Positions 62,436-64,000 of a stretch of 64,000 bases of DNA are shown here, piece after piece (position 1 is the stretch's first letter; every line of letters starts with the position of its first letter). The position numbers were made by a program, and so were the translations under genes. This DNA comes from Pseudomonas sp. PB120 (GTDB lineage Bacteria > Pseudomonadota > Gammaproteobacteria > Pseudomonadales > Pseudomonadaceae). Below the pieces are notes generated by a model. The model was not told where the DNA came from. It made no database searches and was given only the letters and a program-made list of their open reading frames with translations. The DNA lies in assembly GCF_009761815.1 (NCBI RefSeq), contig NZ_RWIN01000141.1:1-64000 (forward strand), written 5' to 3'.

Positions 62436-63185
62436 TTAGTAACCCACGCCACGCACGCCACCGGACGCCCGGATGGATTCACCTGTTACCCAATGGGCAT
62501 CTTCGGACGCTAAAAACACGGCAAGCGGAGCAATGTCTTCAGGCTCGCCGAAACGTCGCAACGGCGTACCCGCGATAAGTAGTTCGCCAAATTCACCTGC
62601 GAAATTGCCGTCAGTGGCAGGCGTGTTGGTATGGCCTGGAAGAATGGAGTTAACCCGAATTCCTCGTGGCCCGAGCTCTCTGGCCAAGGCAAGGGTCAGC
62701 GTATCGACTGCGCCTTTGGTAGCCGAGTAAACGCTAGAAGCGAGGTACGGGTCGGTGCTGAGGATCGAGCTGATATTAATGATGCTACCGGAGGTACCCA
62801 GCAATTTTACAGCCTCCCGCGCTGCCAGCAGATAGCCGAGCACGTTGAGGTTGAACTGCTTGTGGAAGGCCTCTTCGGTGAGGTCTTCAATCATTTGAAA
62901 CACCGCGATCCCGGCGTTGTTCACAAGAATATCCAGCCTCCCGAAATCAGCCCCGACGTTTGCGAACAGGCGAGTTACATCGGCGCCGTTGCTCATGTCC
63001 GCTTGTATGGCAACGGCATTCCCGCCTTGCGCTTTAATATGCGCGACCACCAAATCCGCGTCGCCTTTGCTTAATGAATAATTGACGATGACGGTGGCAC
63101 CGGCTGCGCCCAATGCCTTGGCAATACCAGCACCGATGCCTTTGGAAGCACCAGTCACTACCGCGATTTTCCCTTCAAGTTTCAT
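62436..63185 (-). CDS. Short-chain dehydrogenase/reductase (SDR)
   Basis: A 249-residue classical SDR. TGASKGIG (11-18) is the cofactor site, NNAG (89-92) follows, and the catalytic triad is Ser140, Tyr153 and Lys157 (YSATK). The C-terminus WVTGESIRASGGVRG resembles quinone or sugar reductases in some SDR subfamilies, but the substrate is unknown. It is divergent from an AraC-family gene, which probably regulates it. The frame continues to 63335, but the ATG at 63185 follows AAGGTCTC. Confidence 0.88.
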   Translation of the reverse strand: MKLEGKIAVVTGASKGIGAGIAKALGAAGATVIVNYSLSKGDADLVVAHIKAQGGNAVAIQADMSNGADVTRLFANVGADFGRLDILVNNAGIAVFQMIEDLTEEAFHKQFNLNVLGYLLAAREAVKLLGTSGSIINISSILSTDPYLASSVYSATKGAVDTLTLALARELGPRGIRVNSILPGHTNTPATDGNFAGEFGELLIAGTPLRRFGEPEDIAPLAVFLASEDAHWVTGESIRASGGVRGVGY

Positions 63186-63376
63186 ATGAGACCTTACTAA
63201 AGTGGCGAGTGACGCAGCGTCAGTTGTTGGCTCCCGATTAGTCATTGAGGCCACACGCTGCTTGCCAGCAGTATTAGGTCTGCATCGCGTAAAGCCGTTG
63301 CCGGTTCCTCTCACACCCTTGCCTATTCTTCTCACCTACGTTGCTTTATTTGTCGGTCTGCGCCATCGTCGCCCAC

Positions 63377-64000
63377 ATGAACGACGCCATGAAGGAACTG
63401 CGCAGCATCGTGATGCGCGCCAAAAGCCAGTGGACGGAAACCGGATTGCCACGTGTGGCGATGGTCCACGCCGAAGCCTGCGCCAGCCAGGTTTACCAGC
63501 CAATGTTGCACCTCGTGCTGCAGGGCTCGAAAACCTTGTCCATCGGTGATCGAGTTTTGAGTTACGGGCCGGCCACTTACTTTGTAGTGCCTATCGATGT
63601 GCCGGCGACCGGCGAGATTTATCCAGGTGGACCGGACGAGCCGTATCTCGCTGTCAGCTTGACCCTGGAGCCGGGGACTATCGCGTCGCTGCTAGCGGAC
63701 AGACTAAAAGCAGAAAGCCAGGTCTATCCCAGTGACTTCACGCCTGCGTTGGCTGCCCCAGAAATGCTCGATGCCTGGTTACGCATGCTGCGTCTCATAG
63801 ATCTCCCCCATGAGGCTCCTGTGCTTGCCCCCATGATCGAACGCGAAATTTTGTTTCGCGCGTTGCACGGGCCTTTTGGCGAGATGTTGCGCGAGATAGC
63901 GCGCCCGGATGGCCGGCTGTCACAGATCCAACGAGCGACCCAATGGATCCGCGAGCACTACACCGAGCCCTTTCGAGTGGAGCCTCTGGCGGCCATGGCC
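63377..64000 (+). CDS. AraC-family regulator with AraC_N domain (cut by window edge)
   Basis: 208 codons are open from the ATG at 63377 to the right edge. The visible part is the AraC_N (PF06719-type) cupin-like domain: VYQPMLHLVLQGSKTLSIGD, VLSYGPATYFVVPIDVPATG and later YTEPFRVEPLAAMA, which begins the first helix of the DNA-binding part. The second helix-turn-helix is outside the window. It is divergent from an SDR gene, a common AraC/SDR arrangement. An alternative Met lies four codons in. It is the same type of regulator as the fragment at 60249-60488. Confidence 0.85.
   Translation, partial: MNDAMKELRSIVMRAKSQWTETGLPRVAMVHAEACASQVYQPMLHLVLQGSKTLSIGDRVLSYGPATYFVVPIDVPATGEIYPGGPDEPYLAVSLTLEPGTIASLLADRLKAESQVYPSDFTPALAAPEMLDAWLRMLRLIDLPHEAPVLAPMIEREILFRALHGPFGEMLREIARPDGRLSQIQRATQWIREHYTEPFRVEPLAAMA

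Overview
The window is a high-GC Gram-negative chromosome segment that reads as Pseudomonas, probably a fluorescens-like lineage. This is inferred from the gallate (gal) gene order, the OprD-type porin, the REP-like palindromes and the density of LysR regulators. No tRNA, rRNA, insertion sequence or CRISPR array was found. Apart from one AT-rich island (about 33.7-37.2 kb), it is a mosaic of catabolic cassettes, each with its own regulator and transporter.

Left part (0-12.5 kb): a complete gallate cluster, galB-galC-galD (ring-cleavage product to pyruvate and oxaloacetate), divergent galR, then galT-galA-galP (transporter, dioxygenase, porin). A LysR gene, a frameshifted MHS-type permease and a type II dehydroquinase follow and look like a quinate/shikimate-type unit. 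Next come an AbrB-family membrane protein, a small HEAGH metallopeptidase-like protein and katG. At 15.8-24 kb is a sugar-acid region: a hexuronate-type MFS, glucarate dehydratase, a glucarate/galactarate-type MFS, a divergent LysR and an FpvA-like TonB receptor.

Middle part (24-40 kb): an unusual protein fusing an NRPS adenylation domain, a carrier domain and a membrane acyltransferase; a PAS-PAS-GAF-GGDEF-EAL c-di-GMP protein; HxlR with a divergent MFS and EamA exporter pair; a periplasmic nuclease; the AT-rich island with a GGDEF protein and several unknown small genes; and a threonine dehydratase preceded by a leader peptide and terminator that look like a transcription attenuator.

Right part (40-64 kb): an apparently uncharacterised operon (aldehyde dehydrogenase, M19-like protein, BCCT transporter, 564-aa unknown, DUF3726-like protein, RidA) under a divergent LysR. 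Then come a DUF1704 HExxxH protein, a CynR-like regulator, an ArsC/LMW-phosphatase, a CHAD protein, an RsbQ-like hydrolase translationally coupled to a PAS histidine kinase, a duplicated-CAP protein, a DUF1254 protein, a SotB-like MFS and two SDR/regulator pairs. The last gene (AraC family) runs off the right edge and the first gene runs off the left edge.

The best candidates for new biology are the adenylation-carrier-acyltransferase fusion (24.0-26.9 kb), the ALDH/M19/BCCT/unknown/DUF3726/RidA operon (41.3-48.1 kb), the ilvA attenuator (38.4 kb) and the hydrolase/kinase pair (52.9-54.8 kb).
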